A stretch of DNA of 64,000 nucleotides from Streptomyces sp. NBC_00513 (GTDB lineage: Bacteria > Actinomycetota > Actinomycetes > Streptomycetales > Streptomycetaceae), in assembly GCF_041431415.1 (NCBI RefSeq), contig NZ_CP107845.1, positions 3,658,001 to 3,722,000 on the forward strand, given 5' to 3'. The translations under genes were made by a program, and so were the position numbers. Shown here in pieces: positions 24,541-32,730 of this stretch (position 1 is its first letter; every line of letters starts with the position of its first letter). Under the pieces are notes generated by a model that made no database searches, was not told the DNA's origin, and saw nothing but the letters and a program-made list of their open reading frames with translations.

Positions 24541-25662
24541 CTAGGAGATCGCGGTGCGCAGCCGGACCACGTCGATCGGCTCGGTCTCGTCGTGCTCCGT
24601 CAGGTCGATGACCTGGCCCACCGCACGGTGCTCGGGGGTCACCGGCTTGAACTCCGGGTCGCCGGCCGCGCGCACGGTCTCCGCCTTGTGCACGGCGAGG
24701 ACCTCGGCGCCGACCACGTCGGCGAGGTCCTCGTTCTGCACGGCCTCGATCGCCGCACGGGCCTGCGCGGCGTTCTTGGTGCCGAAGAAGTCGAAGCCGC
24801 CCTCGACGCGCGAGGCGGAGCGCCTCGGGGCGGTGTACGGGGCCACGGTCGCCGCCGGCCGCCGCGCCGGAACGGCGGACGCCCGGTCACCGGCCGCCGT
24901 ACGGCCGTGTGCCTCGGTGGTACGGGCCGCACCGGACGTCGCGGCCGGGGCGCCGGCGGGCGCGGCGCCGGAAGTGCGGGCGCCGGGGGTCGGGGCCCCG
25001 GGGGTCGGGTCGGCGCCCGGGGTCGGGTCGGCGCCGGGCGCCAGGGCCTTGGGGCGCGCCTCGGCCCGCTCCCGGCCCTTGCGCACCAACGCCGCCATCG
25101 CCGCGTTGGCGCGGGCGTAGCCGATCGCGGTCGGCGCCCCGGCGGCGGTGCGCTCCTGTGACGGGGCCGGGAGCTCCTTGGGCGCGCCCGGGCCCGAGGC
25201 GGCCTCGATGGCCAGCAGTCGGCGCCCTTCGAGGGCGGTGGCCCGCTCCGTCTCGGCGGTGGCGTACCGGCGCAGCAACGCGGCGTGCTCGCCGCGCAGG
25301 CCCGCGAGTTCGACCCGCTTGGCGCGCAGCTTCGTGTCGAGCCTGGCGCGCAGCATGCGGGCTTCCTCGAGGTCGGATTCGAGCTCGGCTATCCGCTCGT
25401 CCGTCTTCCACTCGTCCTTGACCCGTTCTCGGGTCAGTTCGGCCACCCGGCGGCCGGCCGAGCGGTCCCAGGAGCGCATGACGACGGCGCCGGCCAGGCC
25501 CGAGGCGGCCGTGAGGGCCACGAGGAGGCGCCACGCGGCGCCGCCTTCGGGTCCCGCGAGCAGCCAGGCCGCGCCGGCGCCGGCCACGGAGACACCGGCG
25601 ACGAGCGTCGGCGTGAGCAGTCGGTGCAGGGGTTCTGGATTGCGGTGGCGTCCACGGGGCAT
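24541..25662 (-). CDS. Membrane protein with coiled coil and low-complexity linker
   Basis: A 373-residue protein not assigned to a known family. Two hydrophobic helices lie near residues 16-60 (LTPTLVAGVSVAGAGAAWLLAG and WRLLVALTAASGLAGAVVM). They are followed by a charged coiled coil at about 70-140 (ELTRERVKDEWKTDERIAEL, LESDLEEARMLRARLDTKL). A Pro/Gly/Ala/Thr-rich linker with GADPTP repeats follows, then a C-terminal globular part (GFDFFGTKNAAQARAAIEAV, GQVIDLTEHDETE). The plan suggests a scaffold anchored at the membrane with a cytoplasmic coiled coil. The ATG at 25662 follows TAAATT by seven bases, a leaderless arrangement. Confidence 0.75.
   Translation of the reverse strand: MPRGRHRNPEPLHRLLTPTLVAGVSVAGAGAAWLLAGPEGGAAWRLLVALTAASGLAGAVVMRSWDRSAGRRVAELTRERVKDEWKTDERIAELESDLEEARMLRARLDTKLRAKRVELAGLRGEHAALLRRYATAETERATALEGRRLLAIEAASGPGAPKELPAPSQERTAAGAPTAIGYARANAAMAALVRKGRERAEARPKALAPGADPTPGADPTPGAPTPGARTSGAAPAGAPAATSGAARTTEAHGRTAAGDRASAVPARRPAATVAPYTAPRRSASRVEGGFDFFGTKNAAQARAAIEAVQNEDLADVVGAEVLAVHKAETVRAAGDPEFKPVTPEHRAVGQVIDLTEHDETEPIDVVRLRTAIS
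25003..25038. repeat. 18-bp tandem duplication coding for GADPTP repeats
   Basis: Two near-identical 18-base units (25003-25020 and 25021-25038) with a degenerate third upstream encode Gly-Ala-Asp-Pro-Thr-Pro repeats in the linker of the coiled-coil protein. Confidence 0.8.
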
Positions 25663-25703
25663 GGCCTGAAATTTACAGGGAGTAGGTGGGGTGTGGGGAA
25701 GCC

Positions 25704-25725
25704 GCCCGGCAATCTCTTGCCGGGC
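25704..25725 (-). terminator. Hairpin after the osmoprotectant-transporter operon
   Basis: A 9-bp perfect stem (25704-25712 with 25717-25725) with a four-base loop lies 50 bases past the stop of the binding-protein gene in its direction of transcription. Confidence 0.65.
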
Positions 25726-25774
25726 AGTTACCCGTCATTTCCGCATCAATCGCGTAACTGATCTTGCTGTGGGG

Positions 25775-26764
25775 CTACTTCTTCAGCAGACCCTTGGATT
25801 CCAGGTACGCCTTGGCCACATCGGCGGGCTTCGCGCGCTCCGCGTCCACCTTGCGGTTGAGGTCGACGAGGTCCGCCGTCGTCAGTGCCTTGGTGAGCTT
25901 GTCGAGCGCGGCGGCGACCTCCGGGGCGCCCGCGTCCTTGGCGTTGACCACCGGCAGGACGTTGTCGGCGTTCTGGAGCTTCTTGTCGTCCTCCAGCAGG
26001 ACCAGGCCGAAGGAGTCGAGCGTGGCGTCGGTGGTCGTGGTCAGCACCAGCTGGTCCACACCGTCCTTGACGGCCTGCTTGGACTGGGGGGTGCCGACGC
26101 CCTTGGGGTCGATGCCGGCGACGGAGATGCCGTACGTCTTCTCCAACCCGGGCGCGCAGAAGGGACGGACGGTGCACTCGTCGCCCGCCGCGATCTTCAC
26201 CTTCAGGCCCGACCTGCCCAGGTCCGAGAGGGTCTTGAGCTTGTTCTTCTCGGCGAACTCCTTGGTCACCGCGAAGGCGTTCTGGTCGACCGCCTCGCCC
26301 GCCGGGAGCGCCTTGATGCCGAGCGGCGTCGCGAGCTTCTCCAGCGCCGCCACCGTCGCCGCCGCGTCGCTGGAGGCGACCGGCTTGTCCTTCGGCGCGT
26401 CCTTGCCGTTGACCTTGGCGTTGAGGAACTCGGCGAGGGTGGCCGCGTACTCCGGGACGACGTCGATCTCGCCCTTCTCCAGCGAGGGCTCGTACAGCTC
26501 ACGGTTGTTGACCGTGGTGATCGAGGTGGAGTAGCCGGCGTCCTTCAGGACCTGTGCGTACAGCTCCGCCAGCACGTTGGACTCGGTGAAGCCGGCCGCG
26601 CCGACCACCAGCTTGCCCTTGGCGCCCCCGCCCGAGGAGGAGGCCGGGGCGGACGAGCCGCCGTCCTTGGCCTTCTCCAGACTGTCGCCACCGCACGCGG
26701 CGAGCGAGACGGTCAGGGCCACCGCGCCCAGTGCCGCGCCGAGAACGCGCGTGGACTTGCTCAT
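25775..26764 (-). CDS. Osmoprotectant ABC transporter substrate-binding lipoprotein (OpuAC/ProX-like)
   Basis: A 329-residue lipoprotein with lipobox SLAAC (Cys24) after a short hydrophobic signal and a Ser/Gly-rich tether. The mature part is a glycine-betaine/choline-type (OpuAC) periplasmic-binding fold: KLVVGAAGFTESNVLAELYAQVL at the start, VNNRELYEPSLEKGEIDVVPEYAA, then VLTTTTDATLDSFGLVLLEDD. Such proteins deliver glycine betaine, choline or carnitine for osmotic protection. It is the last gene of a minus-strand operon after two permease genes; the ATPase is encoded divergently. Two extra cysteines (ECTVRPFC) could form a disulfide in the outer domain. Confidence 0.9.
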   Translation of the reverse strand: MSKSTRVLGAALGAVALTVSLAACGGDSLEKAKDGGSSAPASSSGGGAKGKLVVGAAGFTESNVLAELYAQVLKDAGYSTSITTVNNRELYEPSLEKGEIDVVPEYAATLAEFLNAKVNGKDAPKDKPVASSDAAATVAALEKLATPLGIKALPAGEAVDQNAFAVTKEFAEKNKLKTLSDLGRSGLKVKIAAGDECTVRPFCAPGLEKTYGISVAGIDPKGVGTPQSKQAVKDGVDQLVLTTTTDATLDSFGLVLLEDDKKLQNADNVLPVVNAKDAGAPEVAAALDKLTKALTTADLVDLNRKVDAERAKPADVAKAYLESKGLLKK

Positions 26765-26828
26765 GGTTGCTCCTCCAGGGAGTGAGTACAGCGGGAAGGA
26801 AAAGAGGTGACGGGGCCGGCGGCAGGGC

Positions 26829-27500
26829 TCAGCGGGCCACCGACGGGCGCCGCAGGAGGAGCCGGTCGACGGCCACCAGCACGCCCTCCACCAGCAGGGC
26901 CAGCAGCGCCACCAGAAGGGCGCCGGCGACCACCTGGGCGGTGTCGAAGGTGTTGAAGCCGGCGGTGATGATCCGGCCCAGACCGCCCTGGCCGACCATG
27001 GCCGCGATGGTGGCGGTGGCGATGACCTGGACCGCGCCCGAGCGCAGCCCCGTCATGACGAGTCCGCGCGCGAGCGGCAGTTCCACGCGCAGGAACAGCT
27101 GTGTCCCGGACATGCCCATCCCCCTCGCCGCCTCGACCACCGAGCGGTCCACCTCGCGCATACCCACATACGCGTTGGTCAGCAGCGGCGGGATGGCGAA
27201 CAGGACGAGCGCGACGATGGTGGGCAGGTACCCCGCGCTGCGCAGCGGGGAGACCATGAACAGGGCCAGCACCGCGAAGACGGGGATCGCCCGGCCGACA
27301 TTGGACACGTTCACCGCGAGGGCCCCGCCCTTGCCGAGGTGGCCGAGCCACAGGCCGATCGGCAGCGCCACCGCGCAGGCGACGGCCAGGGCGATCCCGC
27401 TGACGTACACGTGCTCGCCGAGCCGGTGCCAGACACCGTTCTCGCCGGCCCAGTTGGCACCGTCGGCCAGCCAGTCCCAGGCCTCGCCCAGTACGCCCAT
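26829..27500 (-). CDS. Osmoprotectant ABC transporter permease
   Basis: A 223-residue inner-membrane permease with about five to six helices. The BPD_transp_1 EAA loop that contacts the ATPase is visible as EVDRSVVEAARGMGMSGTQLFLRVELPLA. The family trait NVSNVGRAIPVFAVLALF follows the first helices. The start is the ATG at 27500, three bases after the upstream permease gene. It forms a heteromeric channel with that permease, energised by the ATPase encoded at 28400. Confidence 0.92.
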   Translation of the reverse strand: MGVLGEAWDWLADGANWAGENGVWHRLGEHVYVSGIALAVACAVALPIGLWLGHLGKGGALAVNVSNVGRAIPVFAVLALFMVSPLRSAGYLPTIVALVLFAIPPLLTNAYVGMREVDRSVVEAARGMGMSGTQLFLRVELPLARGLVMTGLRSGAVQVIATATIAAMVGQGGLGRIITAGFNTFDTAQVVAGALLVALLALLVEGVLVAVDRLLLRRPSVAR

Positions 27501-27503
27501 GGC

Positions 27504-28241
27504 TCAGACCTCCTTGGCGACGGGTGCCGGAGCCCGCGTGAAGAAACGTTTCCTCGGAGCGGGCGCGGAAGCCCGGGTCCAGGGCGTGAGCAGTCTCTGG
27601 ACCCCGAGCAGCAGCAGGTCCGCCACCAGCGCGAGCAGCACGCACAGCACCGAGGCCGTCAGCACCTGGGCCTTGAAGGAGCTGTTCACGGCCGGCGCGA
27701 TCAGGTTGCCCAGACCGCCCTTGCCCACGATCGACCCCACGGTCGTCAGCGCGACCGTCGACACCGTGGCGATACGGACCCCCGCGAGCAGCGCCGGCAG
27801 CGCCAGCGGCAGTTCGACCTGCCACAGCAGCCGGCCCGAGCCGTACCCCATGCCGCGCGCGGCCTCCCGCACCTCGTCGGGGACCGCTTCCAGGCCGGCC
27901 AGCACGTTGCGGACCAGGATGGTCAGCGAATACAGCACCAGACCGGTCACCACCAGCGTGGCCGAGAGCCCGAAGACCGGCAGCAGCAGGGAGAACATGG
28001 CGAGCGAGGGAACCGTGTAGAGCAGGGTGGTCAGACCGAGCACGGGCGCCGCCCAGCCGCGACCGCGGCGGGCCAGCAGGGCGAGCGGAACGGACACGAC
28101 GAGCCCGATGACCACCGACAGACCGGTGATCCAGATGTGCTCGACGGTGGCGTCGGTGAGCTCCTGGGAGCGGGAGGTGACGTACTCCCAACAGATCCAG
28201 TCGTTCGCCACCAGACAGCTCTGCCCGGCCATGCCGCTCAC
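27504..28241 (-). CDS. Osmoprotectant ABC transporter permease (first gene of operon)
   Basis: A 245-residue permease homologous to its downstream partner. The EAA motif is EAVPDEVREAARGMGYGSGRLLWQVELPLALP, with the conserved glycine at the expected distance; six helices are predicted. Family features LYTVPSLAMFSLLLPVFGLSA and TVGSIVGKGGLGNLIAPA are present. The N-terminus SGMAGQSCLVANDWICWEYV contains a short cysteine-containing periplasmic-type segment before the first helix. GTG at 28241 is used; ATG at 28232 is an alternative. The gene is divergent from the ATPase gene, with a 158-base shared control region. Confidence 0.9.
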   Translation of the reverse strand: MSGMAGQSCLVANDWICWEYVTSRSQELTDATVEHIWITGLSVVIGLVVSVPLALLARRGRGWAAPVLGLTTLLYTVPSLAMFSLLLPVFGLSATLVVTGLVLYSLTILVRNVLAGLEAVPDEVREAARGMGYGSGRLLWQVELPLALPALLAGVRIATVSTVALTTVGSIVGKGGLGNLIAPAVNSSFKAQVLTASVLCVLLALVADLLLLGVQRLLTPWTRASAPAPRKRFFTRAPAPVAKEV

Positions 28242-28399
28242 CCCCGCCTCGCTCCGTCAGCCCGTCATCGCACACGCGTCCGACCCGAGGGCCTGGTCAG
28301 ACCGACCTTAACCCCAGCCACCGACAATGGCCGGAATCCTTCGCAGTCGGGCAACATGCCCTTCACAAACGGCACCCGCGCGTGAGGAAGGATGGTCCG

Positions 28400-29371
28400 G
28401 TGATCCGATTCGAGCAAGTGACCAAGCGCTACCCCGACGGGACGACGGCCGTCCGGGATCTCTCCTTCGAGGTCGCGGAGGGCGAGCTGGTCACCCTGGT
28501 CGGCCCGTCCGGCTGCGGCAAGACGACCACGATGAAGATGGTCAACCGGCTGATCGAGCCCACGTCGGGCCGGATCCTGGTGAACGGCGAGGACATCGCC
28601 GCCGCCGACCCCGTCGAGCTGCGCCGCCGCATCGGCTACGTCATCCAGCAGGTCGGCCTGTTCCCGCACAAGACGGTGCTGGAGAACACGGCGACCGTGC
28701 CGCACCTGCTCGGCACCCCGAAGTCCAAGGCCCGCGCCCGCGCGGCGGAGCTGCTGGAACTGGTCGGCCTCGACCCGGCCGTGTACGGCGGCCGGTACCC
28801 GGAGCAGCTCTCCGGCGGGCAGCGCCAGCGGGTCGGCGTGGCCCGGGCCCTGGCCGCCGACCCGCCGGTGCTGCTGATGGACGAGCCGTTCGGCGCGGTG
28901 GACCCGGTGGTCCGCGAGCGGCTCCAGAACGAGTTCCTGGCCCTGCAGAGGACCGTCCGCAAAACGATCCTGTTGGTCACCCACGACCTGGAGGAGGCCA
29001 TCCGGCTCGGGGACCGGATCGCCGTCTACGGGACCGGCACCATCGAGCAGTTCGCGAAGCCCGCCACCGTGCTGGCCGCCCCCGCCACCGACTACGTCGC
29101 CTCCTTCGTCGGCACGGACCGGGGGCTCAAGCGCCTCGCGGTCACCCCGGTCGAGACCGCGGACCTCGCGGAACAGGACCCCGCGCACGGAAAAGCCCCC
29201 GCGGCCACGGTGGCGTTGGGGGCGAGTCTCCGCGAGGCCCTCGCGGCCCTCCTCCAGGAGGACGAGGGCCGCGTCGGGGTCACCGACCCGGACTCCGGCG
29301 CGCTCGTCGGCGTACTCACCCCGGAGGGCGTGCACCGGGCGCTGCGCCGGTCCCGACTTCAGGAGGCCTGA
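28400..29371 (+). CDS. Osmoprotectant ABC transporter ATP-binding protein
   Basis: A 323-residue ABC ATPase. Walker A is GPSGCGKTTT (about residues 35-44), the Q-loop is YVIQQVGLFPH, the signature is LSGGQRQRVGVARAL, Walker B is VLLMDEPFGAVD and the H-loop is LLVTHDLEEA. After residue 240 there is one CBS-like regulatory segment (LREALAALLQEDEGRVGV, TDPDSGALVGVLTPEGV). In OpuA-type systems tandem CBS domains sense ionic strength; here only one repeat is evident. The GTG at 28400 has a GAGGAAGGA ribosome binding site. It must work with the divergently encoded permeases and binding protein. Confidence 0.92.
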   Translation: MIRFEQVTKRYPDGTTAVRDLSFEVAEGELVTLVGPSGCGKTTTMKMVNRLIEPTSGRILVNGEDIAAADPVELRRRIGYVIQQVGLFPHKTVLENTATVPHLLGTPKSKARARAAELLELVGLDPAVYGGRYPEQLSGGQRQRVGVARALAADPPVLLMDEPFGAVDPVVRERLQNEFLALQRTVRKTILLVTHDLEEAIRLGDRIAVYGTGTIEQFAKPATVLAAPATDYVASFVGTDRGLKRLAVTPVETADLAEQDPAHGKAPAATVALGASLREALAALLQEDEGRVGVTDPDSGALVGVLTPEGVHRALRRSRLQEA

Positions 29372-29380
29372 CCGGACCAG

Positions 29381-29413
29381 CCCCGGCCCGACCGGAAGGC
29401 GGTCGGGCCGGGG
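29381..29413. terminator. 13-bp perfect hairpin between convergent genes
   Basis: Positions 29381-29393 pair exactly with 29401-29413 around a 7-base loop, between the ABC ATPase (plus) and the esterase (minus); extra pairing on both sides with one mismatch lengthens the stem. Confidence 0.8.
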
Positions 29414-29479
29414 CCGGTCACGCCTCGGACGGTGACACCGGAGGGCGATCAGGCCGGAGATGGTCAGGCCTGGAGGCGG

Positions 29480-30589
29480 TCAGGCCTGGATGCGGCCGCT
29501 CATCCACGTCAGCATCGGCGGGATCTCGCGCCGCCAGGTGTTGAAGTTGTGGCCGCCGCTGTCGAGGATGATCGAGGAGACCCGGTCCGGCCCCTTGACC
29601 AGCTTGATGAACTTCTTGGTGTCACCGAGGTTCGGCTCGCCCTTCTCACTGCTGGTGACCAGGAAGGACGTACCGGCCGGCTTCTTGTTCCGCATGCTGT
29701 GCAGCACGTCCGCGCGCTTCTTCAGCTTGTCGTCGCCGTGGAACAGGTCACCGGTCGTCGGGTCGTCGGGAGCCTCGTAGTACGCGGAGAGGCCGGCGGC
29801 GGCGCCGAAGGTCTGCGGGTAGTGCGCGGCGATCTTCAGGGCGCAGTAGCCGCCCGTCGAGTTGCCGATGAAGCCCATGTTCTGCGGCTTCTTGCCGACC
29901 CGGAAGGTGCTCTGGATCGCCTGCGGCAGGTCCTGGCCGAAGAAGGTCTCGGTCTGCGGGCCGCCGGGTATGTCGACGCACTCGGTGTCACGCGGGGGCG
30001 CGATCGTCGGGCGCAGCATCACCAGGATCATCGGCTTCATCTTGCCCGCCTTGGACAGGCTGAAGGCCTTCATGGGGTAGTCGAGCCCTTTGACCAGGTT
30101 CTCGGCGGTGCCCGGGTAGCCCGTCAGCACGATCGACGCGGGGAAGTTCTGGTCCTTGTACCGCGGCTGGAAGTACTCCGGCGGCAGCCACACGTACCCG
30201 GGGCTCGTTATCCTCGACTTCTGCCCGGTTATGGCAACCTTCAGGATCTGACCACCGACCTGAGGCTTCCCACCGCCGGGGACGTCCAGCTTCTGCTTGT
30301 CGACGACCTTGATGTCCTTGCTGCTCATCGAGTGGTCGACGACCTTGCCGATCGACGTCTCCTGACCGAAGAGGTCAGCCCAGGAACCGTAGAAGAGGAA
30401 CGACTTGTTGGCTCCGAGTCCCACCGCCGCGAACAGCGCCAACTGCGTGGCGAGCAGGAGACCGACCCGGCCCACGTAAGCGCGCCAGGTGCGGCCCGAG
30501 AGCCGAGGCCAGAACCAGAGCGTGAGCGCGAAGAGCACCACGCCGGCGATGATGGCCAGGACCAGAACCGTATTACTGGTGAGACCCAT
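29480..30589 (-). CDS. Membrane-anchored serine esterase (esterase D / Ag85-like)
   Basis: A 369-residue protein with two N-terminal helices (TVLVLAIIAGVVLFALTLWFW and VGLLLATQLALFAAVGLG) and an extracytoplasmic alpha/beta-hydrolase domain of the putative-esterase (PF00756) type. The nucleophile elbow is GFIGNSTGGYCALKIAAHYP with the Ser in N-S-T-G-G, and the base is the His of LDSGGHNFNTW. It is encoded divergently from an MprF-like aminoacyl-lipid synthase. In other bacteria a membrane esterase encoded with such a synthase removes the amino acid from the lipid, so it may reverse that modification. This is inference from neighbours. A mycolyltransferase-like role is unlikely in Streptomyces. 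Confidence 0.82.
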   Translation of the reverse strand: MGLTSNTVLVLAIIAGVVLFALTLWFWPRLSGRTWRAYVGRVGLLLATQLALFAAVGLGANKSFLFYGSWADLFGQETSIGKVVDHSMSSKDIKVVDKQKLDVPGGGKPQVGGQILKVAITGQKSRITSPGYVWLPPEYFQPRYKDQNFPASIVLTGYPGTAENLVKGLDYPMKAFSLSKAGKMKPMILVMLRPTIAPPRDTECVDIPGGPQTETFFGQDLPQAIQSTFRVGKKPQNMGFIGNSTGGYCALKIAAHYPQTFGAAAGLSAYYEAPDDPTTGDLFHGDDKLKKRADVLHSMRNKKPAGTSFLVTSSEKGEPNLGDTKKFIKLVKGPDRVSSIILDSGGHNFNTWRREIPPMLTWMSGRIQA

Positions 30590-30741
30590 GAGCAGTCAGT
30601 CGTCTTTCTGATGGCAGGACGGGAAATTTCCGACGGAAGAGTGAACCCGCTCCCCGTCGATGTCGTCCTAATGGACGCACCACACCCCGGAGGCTGTTGC
30701 GGCCTTCGGCCACATGATCTCTCGCGGAGCAACGGGAAGCG

Positions 30742-32592
30742 ATGTCTAGCAGGATAGATGGCGATAAGTCGGGACAGGTTCCGAGCGGGGTGCGCCGAAT
30801 CCTCCGTGGCCCACGGCCGGAGTCGGTACCCGGCCTGGTAGGTACGGCCGTCATGATCGTCGGCCTTCTGGACATCGCGGCGGGAGTCTTCCCGCGATTC
30901 CGACACAGCAGGTTCCACGCGGTCACCGAGGTGCTCCCGGGCTCCCTCGGCCCGTTCGCCGCCGCCCTCTCCATCAGCGCCGGCGTCCTGCTCCTGCTGC
31001 TGGCCCACGGCCTCAAGCGGCACAAGCGGCGCGCCTGGCGCGCCTCCGTCGTCCTGCTCCCCGCCGGCGCGGTGGCGCAGTTCACCTACCGGCACTCCGT
31101 CATCGGCGTGATCATCGCGGCGGTGCTCCTCGCCCTGCTCCTGCGCCACCAGAACGAGTTCAAGGCACTGCCGGACCCGCGCAGCCGCTGGAAGGCGCTG
31201 GCCAACTTCGTGCTGATGAGCGCCGGCTCCATCGGCCTCGGCCTGGTCATCGTCAACGTCCACCCGGGCAAGGTCGTCGGCGACCCCAGCCTCTACGAGC
31301 AGATCAGCCACGTCGTGTACGGCCTCTTCGGCATCGAGGGCCCCGTGGAGTACGCGGGCCGGGTCTCCTGGACCGTCGGCTACTCCCTCGGCGCGCTCGG
31401 CATGCTCACCGCGGTCACCACGATCTACCTGGCCCTGCGCCCCGAACACCCGGCCGCGCGACTCACCGCCGACGACGAGACCAAGCTGCGCGAGCTGCTC
31501 TCCCGGCACGGCGGCCGTGACTCCCTCGGCCACTTCGCGCTCCGCCGCGACAAGGCCGTCGTCTTCTCCCCCAGCGGCAAGGCCGCCGTCACCTACCGCG
31601 TCGTCTCCGGCGTGATGCTCGCCTCCGGCGACCCGGTCGGCGACGTCGAGGCCTGGCCCGGCGCCATCGAACGCTTCATGGAGGAGGCCAAGGCCCACTC
31701 CTGGACCCCGGCCGTCATGGGCTGCAGCGAGACCGGGGGCGAGGTCTGGACCCGGGAAACCGGTCTGGACGCCCTGGAGCTGGGTGACGAGGCGATTGTC
31801 GATGTCAAAGACTTCTCCCTCTCCGGCCGCGCCATGCGCAATGTCCGCCAGATGGTGAAGCGCATCGAGCGCAACGGCTACACCACCAAGGTGCGCCGGG
31901 TGAGCGATCTCACCGAACGCGAACTCGAACAGGTCCGCGGCGCCGCCGACGCGTGGCGCGGCACCGACACCGAGCGCGGCTTCTCCATGGCCCTCGGCCG
32001 GGTCGGCGACCCGGGCGACGGCGACTGCTTCATCGCCACCGCGCACCGCGAGGAGGAGGGCGACACCAGCCCGTTCGGCGACCTGAAGGCCGTCCTGCAC
32101 TTCGTCCCCTGGGGCAAGGACGGCATGTCGCTGGAGCTGATGCGCCGCGACCGGGCCGCCGACCCCGGCATGAACGAACTCCTGATCGTGGCCTCCCTGG
32201 AGGCCGCCCCCGCACTGAAGATCGAGAAGGTCTCCCTGAACTTCGCGATGTTCCGCTCGGCCCTCGCCCGCGGCGAGAAGATCGGCGCCGGCCCGGTGCT
32301 GCGCATGTGGCGCGGCCTGCTGGTCTTCCTGTCCCGCTGGTTCCAGATCGAGTCCCTGTACAAGTTCAACGCGAAGTTCCGCCCCCGCTGGGAACCCCGC
32401 TTCGTCGTCTTCCGACACACCCGCGACCTGCCCCGCATCGGCTTCGCCGCGATGCAGGCCGAGGGGTTCGTCACGCTGGCACTGCCCCGGCTGTTCGCCG
32501 GCCGCCGCCGCCCCAAGCCGGTCCGCGACTGCGCCCACCACCAGATGGCGAAGGTGCCGACCCAGGCCGAGCGCGAGGTCCAGGCGGCCTGA
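30742..32592 (+). CDS. MprF-like aminoacyl-phosphatidylglycerol synthase (DUF2156)
   Basis: A 616-residue protein. Residues 25-235 hold about six hydrophobic helices (VPGLVGTAVMIVGLLDIAAG, LSISAGVLLLLLAHGL, then further helices to LGALGMLTAVTTIYLAL). The C-terminal 370 residues form the DUF2156/LPG_synthase_C catalytic domain (SLGHFALRRDKAVVFSPSGKAAV, YRVVSGVMLASGDPVGD, NELLIVASLEAAPALKIEKVSLNFAMFRSAL). MprF enzymes transfer an amino acid from its tRNA onto phosphatidylglycerol or diacylglycerol, lowering surface charge and cationic-peptide sensitivity. The membrane part is shorter than in Staphylococcus MprF, so flippase activity is uncertain. No lysyl-tRNA synthetase domain is fused. Start ATG at 30742. 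Confidence 0.85.
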   Translation: MSSRIDGDKSGQVPSGVRRILRGPRPESVPGLVGTAVMIVGLLDIAAGVFPRFRHSRFHAVTEVLPGSLGPFAAALSISAGVLLLLLAHGLKRHKRRAWRASVVLLPAGAVAQFTYRHSVIGVIIAAVLLALLLRHQNEFKALPDPRSRWKALANFVLMSAGSIGLGLVIVNVHPGKVVGDPSLYEQISHVVYGLFGIEGPVEYAGRVSWTVGYSLGALGMLTAVTTIYLALRPEHPAARLTADDETKLRELLSRHGGRDSLGHFALRRDKAVVFSPSGKAAVTYRVVSGVMLASGDPVGDVEAWPGAIERFMEEAKAHSWTPAVMGCSETGGEVWTRETGLDALELGDEAIVDVKDFSLSGRAMRNVRQMVKRIERNGYTTKVRRVSDLTERELEQVRGAADAWRGTDTERGFSMALGRVGDPGDGDCFIATAHREEEGDTSPFGDLKAVLHFVPWGKDGMSLELMRRDRAADPGMNELLIVASLEAAPALKIEKVSLNFAMFRSALARGEKIGAGPVLRMWRGLLVFLSRWFQIESLYKFNAKFRPRWEPRFVVFRHTRDLPRIGFAAMQAEGFVTLALPRLFAGRRRPKPVRDCAHHQMAKVPTQAEREVQAA

Positions 32593-32616
32593 GCCCGCCC
32601 GGACCCGACCGCGCCC

Positions 32617-32652
32617 CGGACGGCCCCGCCCCCACCCGGGCGGGGCCGTCCG
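32617..32652 (+). terminator. 15-bp perfect hairpin after the MprF-like gene
   Basis: Positions 32617-32631 pair with 32638-32652 around a six-base loop, 24 bases after the stop, separating the gene from the folate operon. Confidence 0.8.
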
Positions 32653-32717
32653 CTTTCCGCGGGCCCCTCGACACAGGGCCGAAACGTCTCGGAGCCCTGT
32701 CATATCCAGGTCAGCTC

Positions 32718-32730
32718 TACTCTTGGACCC
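32718..32730 (+). promoter_or_regulatory. -10 box of a probable leaderless folate-operon promoter
   Basis: TACTCT (32718-32723) is followed by seven bases and then the folP ATG at 32731. No ribosome binding site lies between them. Confidence 0.55.

Noticed and set aside
29440..29495. Short GGTCAGGCCTGGA direct repeats near the esterase stop
   Set aside because: Only two short copies at a gene end beside a clear terminator; no sign of an array or binding site.
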